Positions 23,235-31,189 of a stretch of 42,183 nt of DNA are shown here, one piece after another (within the stretch, counting starts at the first letter, position 1; every line of letters starts with the position of its first letter). The notes beneath the pieces are model-generated. The model had not been told where the DNA came from, made no database searches, and was given only the letters and a program-made list of their open reading frames with translations. The position numbers were made by a program, and so were the translations under genes. The stretch is taken from IMG/VR virus record IMGVR_UViG_3300022871_000036, positions 1 through 42,183 of that record, one strand, 5' to 3'. This DNA is from a virus.

Positions 23235-23479
23235 GTGACAGGGAGAAGGTGTTGGTTGAGGCGCTTGCGCAGATTGCGTCCGGACTTGGGAGAGGGGGTG
23301 TTGTTGGCACTCCCTCCTATAATGGTGCGCGGCCATTGAGGCTGAGGGCGACACAAGCATTGCTTGATACAGGGTATGAGTATGCTGAGTATCCACTCGT
23401 TGCGCGTAGTGGATGGTATCTGAAGGATGGGATGATGGAGGCACGTTTGATGAAGAAGATATTGCATGAGGATGGTTGA
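23231..23479 (+). CDS. Small hypothetical protein
   Basis: 82 residues. The ATG at 23231 makes an ATGA overlap and is preferred to an upstream in-frame codon. A helix (REKVLVEALAQIASGLG) leads into a Gly-rich turn and a beta/helix end (PLVARSGWYLKDGMMEARLM). No family was recognised. Confidence 0.6.
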   Translation: MSDREKVLVEALAQIASGLGRGGVVGTPSYNGARPLRLRATQALLDTGYEYAEYPLVARSGWYLKDGMMEARLMKKILHEDG

Positions 23480-23703
23480 TTGGCATGGAGGGTCACCAGT
23501 GCGCGTTATGTAAAAAGTTCATTCCTGCTGGGTGTGATAGATATGACCTGAGCTTGTATCGAGTTAACGGATCGGAGTCCTACAGTGTTGCGGTTAATGC
23601 GTGTCATGAGTGCGTCGTCGTCGGGATAGGGCTTCGTTACAAGAAGGGCTTCTTCAAGCGTTCATGGTTTACTAGATCTAGTCCTGAGATGCCGAATGAG
23701 TGA
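23476..23703 (+). CDS. Zinc-finger-like small protein
   Basis: 75 residues. TTG at 23476 overlaps the previous stop (TTGA) with GAGGATGG before it; ATG at 23485 is an alternative start. C-A-L-C-K-K-F-I-P-A-G-C and C-H-E-C form a likely treble-clef or knuckle pair. The C-terminus is basic (YKKGFFKRSWF). Possibly a nucleic-acid binder. Confidence 0.6.
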   Translation: MIGMEGHQCALCKKFIPAGCDRYDLSLYRVNGSESYSVAVNACHECVVVGIGLRYKKGFFKRSWFTRSSPEMPNE

Positions 23704-23788
23704 TGTGTGGGAGATCCTATTCTGGTGGACGTGGGGAGTTGGTATCTTCATGTGGTTGTGGGTGTGGTTGGTTGTGGGGGTGAGCTGA
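23696..23788 (+). CDS. Tiny Trp-rich membrane peptide
   Basis: 30 residues, ATG inside the previous gene's end. After MSDVWE it is almost entirely hydrophobic (ILFWWTWGVGIFMWLWVWLV) with 7 Trp in 30 residues. It should insert as a single membrane helix, acidic end first. Its stop shares one base with the next ATG. It could be a pinholin-like or envelope-acting peptide, or a chance frame; base composition alone makes Trp (TGG) likely in this G/T-rich strand. Confidence 0.4.
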   Translation: MSDVWEILFWWTWGVGIFMWLWVWLVVGVS

Positions 23789-23985
23789 TGGCTGGATGCG
23801 ACTACTATTCGTGCGATGTTTGCGGAGGGAAGACGTTCTATGACGCGAATATTGTGTCTGTCTTTGAATTCGAGAAGAAGGAAGTTGAGGAGAGTGGATG
23901 GGTTTGCTATCCAGGATGTGGTGGGATGAAAGCCATCTGCCCTGATTGCGCAAAGACTCACAAGGTTGTAGTTGTAGAGAAGTAA
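23788..23985 (+). CDS. Small zinc-ribbon protein
   Basis: 65 residues. The ATG at 23788 shares a base with the upstream stop and is preferred over an earlier in-frame codon. C-D-V-C-G-G-K, C-Y-P-G-C-G-G and C-P-D-C-A-K-T-H supply six Cys and a His for one or two zinc sites. Similar short two-knuckle proteins are common next to phage packaging genes. Confidence 0.65.
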   Translation: MAGCDYYSCDVCGGKTFYDANIVSVFEFEKKEVEESGWVCYPGCGGMKAICPDCAKTHKVVVVEK

Positions 23986-24022
23986 ACGAGGGGCGGCTGA
24001 ATGGCCGTGGTCGTAGGTCGAA

Positions 24023-25288
24023 GTGGAAGCAGGGATAAAAGAGATCACCGCGTATGACCACCAATCTCTGACGATTGACGCGTTGGATGATGGCAAGCGA
24101 TACATTGCCATGATTGGTGGGACGGGATCTGGAAAAACTTATTGGGGTCCGTGGTGGCTAGCGGATCTCATTTCTCGTGATTGTGAGAATGAGAATAGGG
24201 TGGGTGCAAAGTACCTTGTGATCGGGCGTACCTACCGGATGTTGCACGACACACTGATTCCGCTGTTGAAGGAAGCATACAGGGGCACATACCTTGAGGG
24301 TAGGTTCTCAGCCTCGCAGGACATCTACTACCTCCCAACGGGTGGTATTATCTATTTCAGGTCGGCAGATAATCCATTTCGCATTGAGGGGATCCACGCG
24401 AGAGGTGCGTGGATTGATGAGCCCAGCGAGATGCCATCGTTGATCTGGATCATCATTCAGGCGAGGCTCGGGCTGTTCAAAGGCCCCGCGTTGTTCAGTG
24501 GATACCCTACGAACATGGGCTGGTACTACTCCGCAATCTACCTCCCTTGGTTGAAGGGCGATGAGCTGTATGAGTGCATCTCATTCCCGTCGACCGCCAA
24601 TCCGATGTACGACCCTGAGGAGATGGAGAGGGCCAAGGGAACGATGCCTCTGTGGATGTGGGAGATGCGTTACCTGGGATTGTTCAGGAAGCCGATGGGC
24701 CTGGTGTACCCCGACTATGGCGAGACTGATATGTATGTGGAGCCGTTTGACATCGATCCGCAATGGCCATCGTGGGTGGTGTTGGATCCGGGCATCTTCT
24801 ACGGTGGCCTGTTCACGTTCTGGCATGATGGGATTTACTATTCCTATGACGACTACTTTGTGAATTACACCCGCTCGGCAGAGGACCATGCCGCGGATTT
24901 GAAGGCGAAGGTGCAGGGTGCATGTGAAGGATGGTTATACGATCCGGCGCGCCTGAACGATGTGGTGAACCTGATGCAGTTTGGATGTGGCCCGTTCTAC
25001 CCTGCGAACAATCCTGTGATGGCGGGGATTGAGACAGTGGCGGGCATGATTAAGAGTGGGAAGTGGAAGATCTTCCGGGGGAAGTGCCCTCACCTCGACG
25101 ACCAGATGAGGAAGTACAGCTACATGACCGACCCTGTTTCCGGTGAGGTGGCAGGCGTGGCCCCGATCAAGCGCGATGATCACTTGCCGGATTGTGGGCG
25201 GTATCAGTTCCACACGTTGAAGGGGTTGCCGTTGAAGTCGCGTCAGAGAGTTGTGGTGGGTGGAGGAGAGGGGATAAGTGAATACTGA
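24023..25288 (+). CDS. terL: Terminase large subunit
   Basis: 421 residues. GTG at 24023 is the only start after an in-frame TAG at 24014; the ribosome site (TAGG) is weak. ATPase: Walker A GGTGSGKT (32-39) and Walker B G-A-W-I-D-E-P-S-E (128-136) with catalytic Glu133. The nuclease half has acidic candidates at V-L-D-P-G (Asp255), L-Y-D-P (Asp307) and D-D-H-L-P-D (385-390), in RNase H-like order. It pumps DNA into the procapsid through the portal and cuts concatemers. It heads the structural module, but the small subunit is 2.75 kb away. Confidence 0.9.
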   Translation: MEAGIKEITAYDHQSLTIDALDDGKRYIAMIGGTGSGKTYWGPWWLADLISRDCENENRVGAKYLVIGRTYRMLHDTLIPLLKEAYRGTYLEGRFSASQDIYYLPTGGIIYFRSADNPFRIEGIHARGAWIDEPSEMPSLIWIIIQARLGLFKGPALFSGYPTNMGWYYSAIYLPWLKGDELYECISFPSTANPMYDPEEMERAKGTMPLWMWEMRYLGLFRKPMGLVYPDYGETDMYVEPFDIDPQWPSWVVLDPGIFYGGLFTFWHDGIYYSYDDYFVNYTRSAEDHAADLKAKVQGACEGWLYDPARLNDVVNLMQFGCGPFYPANNPVMAGIETVAGMIKSGKWKIFRGKCPHLDDQMRKYSYMTDPVSGEVAGVAPIKRDDHLPDCGRYQFHTLKGLPLKSRQRVVVGGGEGISEY

Positions 25289-25309
25289 TTTCCGTTTGGT
25301 CGGTGCAAG

Positions 25310-25318
25310 TGCTAGAAT
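25310..25318 (+). promoter_or_regulatory. Possible extended -10 promoter
   Basis: TGC-TAGAAT, with its -10 at 25313-25318 and no good -35, lies 24 bases before the gene at 25342 in the only real gap between terL and the portal. It may boost head-gene transcription. Confidence 0.4.
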
Positions 25319-25341
25319 ACGGTTGTTGGTGGGGGTAAAGA

Positions 25342-25797
25342 ATGAACAAGGCTGAGTGGGATGCTCTGGATGAAGTAGCCAGGAACCAAGTTGTCTGGGA
25401 CCATTTCCCGGAGATTACACCATCTTCTGATGATTGGGTTCTGTCAACAGACGATGGCAAAACAGGGTTTGACTTCTTTGATACTGAGGTAGAGGCGAAT
25501 TGTGCGATCCCACAGTATGCAGGGTGCCAATTTTACGAAAACGCAACGGTTGTTCATTGGCGTCATTGCCTACCCTTCACCACCGACCGCAACGCTTGTG
25601 CTTTGGTGTTGGATGAGATAAATCAGCGAGACAAAGCGTGGGTATATCTACGGAACGTGATGGAAGTTCTGCTTGATGGAGATCATGGGTTGAATTTTGA
25701 AGAGAGCGGCGGACTAGATGCGTTATTCGCAATTCATGTCGTTGATCCTGACACAATCTGCTACTGCGCTGTGAAAGCTGCTAAAGAGGATTCGTGA
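25342..25797 (+). CDS. Accessory (ABA-sandwich-like) protein inserted between terL and portal
   Basis: 151 residues, ATG start with a weak ribosome site (GGGGGTAAAG). The C-terminal half has R-N-A-C-A-L-V-L-D-E-I, then Y-L-R-N-V-M-E-V-L-L and a final A-I-H-V-V-D-P-D. I associate this with phage ABA-sandwich/BC1872-type accessory proteins. Composition is more AT-rich than the flanking terL and portal genes, and it has its own possible promoter. These signs suggest a later insertion into the morphogenesis operon. Confidence 0.55.
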   Translation: MNKAEWDALDEVARNQVVWDHFPEITPSSDDWVLSTDDGKTGFDFFDTEVEANCAIPQYAGCQFYENATVVHWRHCLPFTTDRNACALVLDEINQRDKAWVYLRNVMEVLLDGDHGLNFEESGGLDALFAIHVVDPDTICYCAVKAAKEDS

Positions 25798-25940
25798 TGG
25801 GTGAGCTTAGTGAAGGCGACGGGATGGGCTATGCGATGAGGTTGTTGCCCGTGAGTGAAATGAAAGAGTGGCGTCAGATATGGGCGAATGATGATGTGGT
25901 TGCCCGAGGTCCGAGGGAATTGAGGGGGAGTGATGAGTGA
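25797..25940 (+). CDS. Small hypothetical protein before portal
   Basis: 47 residues, ATG overlapping the previous stop by one base; its end overlaps the portal start. M-G-Y-A-M-R-L-L-P-V-S-E-M-K-E-W-R and a basic end. No family was recognised. Confidence 0.5.
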   Translation: MGELSEGDGMGYAMRLLPVSEMKEWRQIWANDDVVARGPRELRGSDE

Positions 25941-27567
25941 GCAGAAGGCACCCACAGTGGAGAGCTTGACCGAGGATATGAGGGTGATGCGGGACAACTT
26001 CACTGAGAAGTTGAGCGAGTTGGAGAGAGAGGACCGTGGGTGGATCTCGCTATCTGGTGCAAATGAGACTGACTTTTCGAGGGAAGGTTTGCGGAAGATT
26101 ACCCGTGATTCCTTCCTGTTCTATTTGAAGAACCCGTTGATGCGAAGGGGTGTAACCCTACAAGCGGACTATGTGTACGCCCAGGGAGTGACCATCAAGG
26201 CGGTCAACCCCGTGGTTGATGGTGTTGTGCAATCCTTCCTCGATGATCCACTGAACAAAGCCGTGTGGACCACCATCCGTAAGATGATTAAGGTGGAGAT
26301 CGATCTACAGATTACCGCCAATCTGTTCTTCCTGTTCTTCAAGAATGGGAAGGGTGAGGTGCGGGTTAGGTTTGTGGACTTCGATGAGGTAAGAACCATC
26401 CGCTGTAACCCTGATGATGCCGATGAGCCCTGGATGTATTTCCGCCAGTGGCGCGTGAAGGGCGAGCGGAAGATGCGCAAGATGTGGTATCCCGACTGGC
26501 GATACCGCCCGACTGATAAGCCCCCCACGTACAAGAAGGTTGATATCGATTGGGACAACCCTATCTATCATGTGAAGGTCAACGCAGTCCGTGGTCAGAT
26601 GTTCGGCACCTCGGAACTGTACGCCGCCCAGGATTGGGCTCGCGCCTACAACAAGTTCCTTGAGAATTGGTCAACGTTGGTTGCCAGTTATGCGCGCTTT
26701 GCTTGGGACATCACGTCGAAGGGTGGGAGTGCTGCCCGTGCTGCGATGAAGCGGCGGTTGGATTCCGGCATCGCTGATGATGGTGATTTGAGTATGCCTC
26801 CTTCCGTTGCGAGCGCTGCCATACACGGTGATGGTACGAGCGTGCAGCCGATCCGTACCGCAGGGGCTACCACATCGATGGAGGATGGCCGCAGGTTGGC
26901 ACTGATGGTATTCGCTGCCCTTGGATGGCCTGAGACATTCTTTGGCGATGTGAGCGTTGGGTCATTGGCAACCGCCGAATCACTTGACCGTCCTACTGAG
27001 TTGAAGTGTCTGCGCCGTCAGCGATTGTGGGAGGATGTGTGGGAAGAGGTCACGGGCTTTGTCATCCAGTGCGCTGCTGAGGTTGGTATTGAAGGATTGA
27101 GTGGCGATTGGATTGAGGATGATTGGGGTGCCGAGAAGTTTGTGTATGCCAATGACGAGGCCAATGAGGATCCAGACAAGAATGGCGAGCCGATCGATAC
27201 CCATGTTGATGTGGTATTCCCCGACATTGTTGAGACCGATGTGCTTGCCCGTGTCCAGGCGATTGTAACAGGTGCCAATCTTGGTGGGTTCCCGTTCGCA
27301 GGAACGATCAATCCGAAGTACACGACCGAGCAAATCCTACATGCACTTGGTGAGACCAGCGTTGAGGAAGTCATAGCGGAGTGGTTCCCTGAGGGCGAAG
27401 ACACGAACAAGAGCGCGATTGTTGCCGCTGTTGCATCCCTCCAAGGTGCCGTTGAAGCCCTTGCCGAGGAGCACGACGCGAGAACGGATGATGTGGTTGT
27501 TGTGTTGGCCGAGGCACTAACAGCGTCCATGAAGCAGATGAAGGAGAGCAGTGAGAACAGCGGATGA
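25933..27567 (+). CDS. Portal protein
   Basis: 544 residues, ATG after GAGGGGGAGTG. F-L-F-Y-L-K-N-P-L-M-R-R-G-V near the start, a central acidic/aromatic region, Y-H-V-K-V-N-A and M-F-G-T-S-E-L-Y-A-A-Q-D-W-A (portal wing/stem), then LGWPETFFGDVSVGSLATAE (portal crown region) are typical of phage portals. Length fits (usually 400-600). The C-terminal 60 residues are helical. It forms the dodecameric gate that binds terminase and, later, the head connectors. It overlaps the MuF gene by 17 bases. Confidence 0.85.
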   Translation: MSEQKAPTVESLTEDMRVMRDNFTEKLSELEREDRGWISLSGANETDFSREGLRKITRDSFLFYLKNPLMRRGVTLQADYVYAQGVTIKAVNPVVDGVVQSFLDDPLNKAVWTTIRKMIKVEIDLQITANLFFLFFKNGKGEVRVRFVDFDEVRTIRCNPDDADEPWMYFRQWRVKGERKMRKMWYPDWRYRPTDKPPTYKKVDIDWDNPIYHVKVNAVRGQMFGTSELYAAQDWARAYNKFLENWSTLVASYARFAWDITSKGGSAARAAMKRRLDSGIADDGDLSMPPSVASAAIHGDGTSVQPIRTAGATTSMEDGRRLALMVFAALGWPETFFGDVSVGSLATAESLDRPTELKCLRRQRLWEDVWEEVTGFVIQCAAEVGIEGLSGDWIEDDWGAEKFVYANDEANEDPDKNGEPIDTHVDVVFPDIVETDVLARVQAIVTGANLGGFPFAGTINPKYTTEQILHALGETSVEEVIAEWFPEGEDTNKSAIVAAVASLQGAVEALAEEHDARTDDVVVVLAEALTASMKQMKESSENSG

Positions 27568-28390
27568 AGTAACCCGATGCGCGGCGCTGCTACTTGAGGC
27601 GGTATCCAAGAAGGAGAAGGATGCTGCTGAGAAGAAGCTGGAGAAGGATTTCCGTGCATGGTTCCTATGGCAGGGGAGAGAGGTATTGAAGCGTCTCACA
27701 TCGATAGAGAAGTTCTTTGTTGAGGCCGCTATTGATACCGCGCTGGATTCCCTGATCGATGCCGCGCTTGAGGTCACCGTTGGGAAGGGTGAGACATTCC
27801 TAGCCGGTGGCATCCTCGATGGGTACACATGGGGCTACGACGATCTGAATGAGAACCTTGACCTCCAGAACGCGTTCGATCTCCCAAGCCCTGATGCTGT
27901 GAAGTGGGCTGATAAGAATGCAGCGAAGGACATCGCTGGGGTGAACAAGACAACCAAGAATCACATCAAGAACTTGGTTGTGAATGGGTTGGAAGAGGGC
28001 GAGTCGTATAGCTCTGTTGCCAGGTCGATCAAAAACCAGTTCAAGCAATTCGCTGTTGGATCACCGCTGGAGCATATCGCTTCTCGTGCTGAGCTGGTTG
28101 CCGTCACTGAGATGGGGAATGCGTATGAAGCTGGCGGCGCGCAGCTGATTGGTGAGTTGAAGGATGTTGGCCTGAAGATGGAGAAGTCGCGTGGTGGGCC
28201 GAATGATGGGCGCACGTCCGCCGCTTGCCAGGGAGACTTGGCTGATGGGTGGATTCCTGAGGATGAAGCATTCTCCAGCGGGATCATGGATGGGCTTGAG
28301 CACCCTGGATGCCGACACCATACGCAGTACCGAGTAGCCAGAGAGAGCGAGTCCGAGGTTGAAGAGCTGCGCGGACCATCGCCCAACTAA
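27551..28390 (+). CDS. Head morphogenesis protein (MuF / SPP1 gp7-like)
   Basis: 279 residues, GTG start 17 bases inside the portal gene after AAGGAG. The N-terminal part is helical and charged. The C-terminal MuF-type domain (about 175-275) carries A-S-R-A-E-L-V-A-V-T-E-M-G-N-A-Y-E-A, then R-T-S-A-A-C-Q-G-D, and H-P-G-C-R-H-H near the end. These are the conserved T-E...N-A, C and H-P-x-C-R elements of the family. Such proteins are carried in the procapsid, often bound to the portal. No toxin-like extension follows the MuF domain. Confidence 0.8.
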   Translation: MRTADEVTRCAALLLEAVSKKEKDAAEKKLEKDFRAWFLWQGREVLKRLTSIEKFFVEAAIDTALDSLIDAALEVTVGKGETFLAGGILDGYTWGYDDLNENLDLQNAFDLPSPDAVKWADKNAAKDIAGVNKTTKNHIKNLVVNGLEEGESYSSVARSIKNQFKQFAVGSPLEHIASRAELVAVTEMGNAYEAGGAQLIGELKDVGLKMEKSRGGPNDGRTSAACQGDLADGWIPEDEAFSSGIMDGLEHPGCRHHTQYRVARESESEVEELRGPSPN

Positions 28391-28399
28391 TGGGGGGAA

Positions 28400-28507
28400 A
28401 TGATGCAAGCGGTTGAGTACGTCGAGGAAGATAAGAAGCCAAGTGGGTTTGCTTACGAGGTTGAGTTAGGTCTATTGTGTGAATTGGAAAGGGTGAGCGT
28501 TGCTTGA
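28400..28507 (+). CDS. Tiny hypothetical protein
   Basis: 35 residues, ATG after GGGGGGAA with a short spacer. Acidic and helical (QAVEYVEEDKKPSG, VELGLLCELERV). No family was recognised. It fills the gap between MuF and the next head gene. Confidence 0.4.
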   Translation: MMQAVEYVEEDKKPSGFAYEVELGLLCELERVSVA

Positions 28508-28518
28508 GGAGGAGTGAG

Positions 28519-28890
28519 ATGGAAGGGCAGACGATGAGGGCCAAGATGATGGCCGCGTTGAGGGAGAGCGAAGACCTCGATGAGCGCAGAAGCAAGGTTA
28601 GGTCTGCGGTTGATGCCGCTATGTTGGCGAAAGGTAACACCGCCGATGGCGGTTGGGTGGAAGCCTACTACGATGATTTTGCCATCTATCGTGAAGATGG
28701 AGTTGACGGTGGCCCGAAGTATTACAAATTCCCCTACACGATTGGTGAGGATGGGGCTGTTGTATTGGGCGACTCTATAGCCGTTTCCGTCGAGACTCAG
28801 TACACTCCTATCACAACCCAGGAAGCGGGGAAGAGCGAGCCCATGGAGTTCAAAGAGTCCGGGCGACTGATTGCCGTTGGAGGTGAATGA
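28519..28890 (+). CDS. Head-module protein of unknown function
   Basis: 123 residues. The ATG at 28519 follows GAGGAGGAG; an upstream TTG is possible. An N-terminal helix (MEGQTMRAKMMAALRESEDL) is followed by a beta part with A-I-Y-R-E-D-G-V, K-Y-Y-K-F-P-Y-T-I and L-G-D-S-I-A-V-S-V. I recall short proteins with this Y-x-x-P-Y-x-I-x-x-D-G pattern just before capsid proteases. It may belong to the procapsid assembly set. Confidence 0.55.
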   Translation: MEGQTMRAKMMAALRESEDLDERRSKVRSAVDAAMLAKGNTADGGWVEAYYDDFAIYREDGVDGGPKYYKFPYTIGEDGAVVLGDSIAVSVETQYTPITTQEAGKSEPMEFKESGRLIAVGGE

Positions 28891-29972
28891 TGCCTACACA
28901 GTTTGTGAATGATGAGGGAATTGCACAAGTGCTGATGATCAACGAGGGCCAGGGGACCTCTGCGTATTATGAGAAGGAACAGTTGGCACGAGACGGGTCC
29001 GCGTTTGATGGTGGGTTGGTGTTCATTGACCACCCAGGGCGTCAGGAGTCGAAGGATAGGCCCGAGCGATCCTTGAAGGATTTGGTTGGACCGATTGTCG
29101 GCACTCCTACGTTTGATGAGAATGGATCCGAGGGACCGGGTTTGTATGCAGGTGTGAAGGTGGCCCCGTGGTGGAAGCCTTTCCTCGAACATCATGGCCC
29201 TGATATTGGCGCGTCTATCCGTGCGGGTGGTAGCGTCAGATATGAGGAGAAGGGTGGGAAGCGAGTCAAGGTGTGTGAGAAGTTCAACCCGGGAGCCGGA
29301 TTTGACTTCGTGACACAGGCAGGGCGTGGTGGAAAGATGGTTGCCCAGGCACTTGATGAAGCGGGGAAGAGCGTTGATGCTTGGATGAGTGAGGAAGCAT
29401 TTGTTGAGAGCGATGGTCGGTCGGAAGAGGCGCGGTTCCTTGAATGGATGGACCGTACAGATAGAGGGGAAGGAGAAGATATGAGTAAGGAATTGCAGAC
29501 CCAGCTCACAGAAGCCAACGCCAAGCTGGAGACTCAGCAGGAAGTGTTGGACGAAAGTGGGAAAGAGAACGCCCGACTGACCGAAGCCCTCGCGTTGAGA
29601 GAAGGCAGAGACATCGTTGACGCTGCTCTGAACGATCCCAAGGTGAAGATGCCCGATGCCACGCGGTTGAGATTGGCTGAGAGCATTTCCAAGGCCACCC
29701 CGATTGTTGAGGGGAAGGTTGATCGGCCAGCACTTGAGAAGCTGATTGCCGAATCCATCGAAAGCGAACTGAAGTACATCACCGAGATTGCACCGAAGGG
29801 CCAGTACGGGGTGAAGGGGATGGGCGAGAGCGCAGTTGGTGGAGAAGAGGATGACGAGGAAGCGCATACGAAGCTATTTGAAACGAAGAAGGCCGAGTAC
29901 ATGCGCAAGTTCCGTGATGAAGGTAAGGCCACGCGAGCGGCCGAAATCTTCGTTGATGGGTTGAGGGGGTAG
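28887..29972 (+). CDS. Capsid maturation protease with fused scaffold
   Basis: 361 residues, ATG in an ATGA overlap. The N-terminal domain (1-190) has D-G-G-L-V-F-I-D-H-P-G-R (His49 is a protease candidate), then R-S-L-K-D-L-V-G-P-I-V-G and G-A-S-I-R-A-G-G-S-V-R-Y. This is the layout of serine prohead proteases with a conserved G-x-S-x-R region. From residue 199 the protein is a coiled-coil scaffold (SKELQTQLTEANAKLETQQE) with an acidic spacer (EEDDEEAH) and a basic C-terminus for capsid contact. An internal start at 29481 can make the scaffold alone, as in lambda C/Nu3. Next gene 3 bases on. Confidence 0.7.
   Translation: MMPTQFVNDEGIAQVLMINEGQGTSAYYEKEQLARDGSAFDGGLVFIDHPGRQESKDRPERSLKDLVGPIVGTPTFDENGSEGPGLYAGVKVAPWWKPFLEHHGPDIGASIRAGGSVRYEEKGGKRVKVCEKFNPGAGFDFVTQAGRGGKMVAQALDEAGKSVDAWMSEEAFVESDGRSEEARFLEWMDRTDRGEGEDMSKELQTQLTEANAKLETQQEVLDESGKENARLTEALALREGRDIVDAALNDPKVKMPDATRLRLAESISKATPIVEGKVDRPALEKLIAESIESELKYITEIAPKGQYGVKGMGESAVGGEEDDEEAHTKLFETKKAEYMRKFRDEGKATRAAEIFVDGLRG
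29481..29972 (+). CDS. Nested scaffold protein (internal in-frame start)
   Basis: 163 residues if initiated at Met199 of the protease-scaffold frame. The ATG at 29481 is preceded by GGGGAAGGAG with 5 bases spacing, far better than expected by chance inside a gene. It falls exactly where the protease domain ends and the coiled coil begins. The known lambda C/Nu3 arrangement uses the same trick to make excess scaffold. Expression is inferred from sequence only. Confidence 0.65.
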   Translation: MSKELQTQLTEANAKLETQQEVLDESGKENARLTEALALREGRDIVDAALNDPKVKMPDATRLRLAESISKATPIVEGKVDRPALEKLIAESIESELKYITEIAPKGQYGVKGMGESAVGGEEDDEEAHTKLFETKKAEYMRKFRDEGKATRAAEIFVDGLRG

Positions 29973-29975
29973 GGT

Positions 29976-31184
29976 ATGAGTACCGAACGATATGTGAATA
30001 CTGGACAAAGCGCCGGAACACCGGCAAGTGCTTTGAATGAGGGACGATACCCGAGCTTCTTGGAATCCCTAATGACGCACCCCACCCACACCGATGGCTT
30101 TGTGGATAAGGGCGATCCGGTTGTGATGAACGACCTCGTTGGTGTGGCCATGAAGAGTGCAGAGGCCGCGACCGAGTACATTGTTCTCGACACCGAGGGG
30201 ATTCATTGGTTTAATGTTGTTGGCTCAAACGATCTTGGCAACTCAGCTGTTGCCCGTGGCGATAGAATCTACATCAACCGGACGACTGCGGTGCTGAGTA
30301 AGATTTCCAGCCCAGCAACGAACATTCCATTCGGAAGCGCGACTGGTGTTGTCACAACCGGCGCAACCGCCGTATGTGCTGTGAAGGTGCACCAAGATCC
30401 ATCTGGCTCTGCGATTAACACCGCTGAACTCGTCGTTAGCAAGGGCGGAAACGATACCTATGGCAATGGCTCATGGGGTTCTCCTCTACTGACAGTCCAG
30501 GCAGCATTGGATCTAGTAACCGCTACACGCAAGGTCGTCTATGTCCTTGATGGAACGTATGACGAGGCCCTGACGTGGCCGATCATTTCGGGTGTGAAGC
30601 TCATCGGTATGAACAGGGAATGGGGAGTTGCTCTGACTGCGCCACTTGCTGCTGATCAAGTGATCAATGTCGCCCCGGGCGTACAAACCGACTCGTTTGA
30701 ACTGTATCTTGAGAACCTGTATGTGGATCATTCGACCGTTGCAGGCCAGGACGGTATCCTGCTCAACAACACATCGATGGCAAAGAAGCTGAATGTGTAT
30801 CTCCGTGATTGTGGCGGCGATGCTGACTCTGCTTCCGACTCCTTCATCACCATGACGCACGGAGACGCAGACAATGCGATTCGTGTTTATTGGAACGGAG
30901 ATAACGGCGGCGTTGAGGGACGCATCTACTTCGATGTTGGGAATAACGGCGACCGATTCTACGCAACAGGGGTAGTCTTCAATGGCGGATTTGTTTCGAG
31001 TGCCGATGCGATCGTGACTGACTTCCGGTTCATCCGATGCACGATTCTACACGAGGGAGTAACAGGTGGTGCCACTGAACAGGTGGTAACCTCAGTAATC
31101 TCGTATAGCCAAACCGGAGCCACGTTTGCGAAGGTTGACACGGCAGACCTTGCCGGGAGCCATTCTGAAGCTATTGTTGACTAG
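29976..31184 (+). CDS. Capsid decoration protein with beta-helix extension
   Basis: 402 residues, ATG 3 bases after the scaffold stop. Residues 1-150 look like a DUF2190-type head decoration domain: V-D-K-G-D-P-V-V-M-N-D-L-V-G-V-A, F-N-V-V-G, A-R-G-D-R-I-Y, and FGSATGVVTTGATAVCAVKV. Residues 150-400 resemble a right-handed beta-helix (pectate-lyase fold): G-S-W-G-S-P-L-L-T-V-Q-A-A-L-D, V-Y-V-L-D-G-T-Y, G-V-K-L-I-G-M-N, and repeats of short strands with N and D turns. Surface-displayed beta-helices on capsids may bind glycans or stabilise the head. No catalytic site is visible. Confidence 0.65.
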   Translation: MSTERYVNTGQSAGTPASALNEGRYPSFLESLMTHPTHTDGFVDKGDPVVMNDLVGVAMKSAEAATEYIVLDTEGIHWFNVVGSNDLGNSAVARGDRIYINRTTAVLSKISSPATNIPFGSATGVVTTGATAVCAVKVHQDPSGSAINTAELVVSKGGNDTYGNGSWGSPLLTVQAALDLVTATRKVVYVLDGTYDEALTWPIISGVKLIGMNREWGVALTAPLAADQVINVAPGVQTDSFELYLENLYVDHSTVAGQDGILLNNTSMAKKLNVYLRDCGGDADSASDSFITMTHGDADNAIRVYWNGDNGGVEGRIYFDVGNNGDRFYATGVVFNGGFVSSADAIVTDFRFIRCTILHEGVTGGATEQVVTSVISYSQTGATFAKVDTADLAGSHSEAIVD

Positions 31185-31189
31185 CTGTT

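Noticed and set aside
24001-24057. ATG at 24001 as terminase large subunit start
   Set aside because: It is out of frame with the terminase and stops after 18 codons. The in-frame GTG at 24023 is the only possible start after the TAG at 24014.
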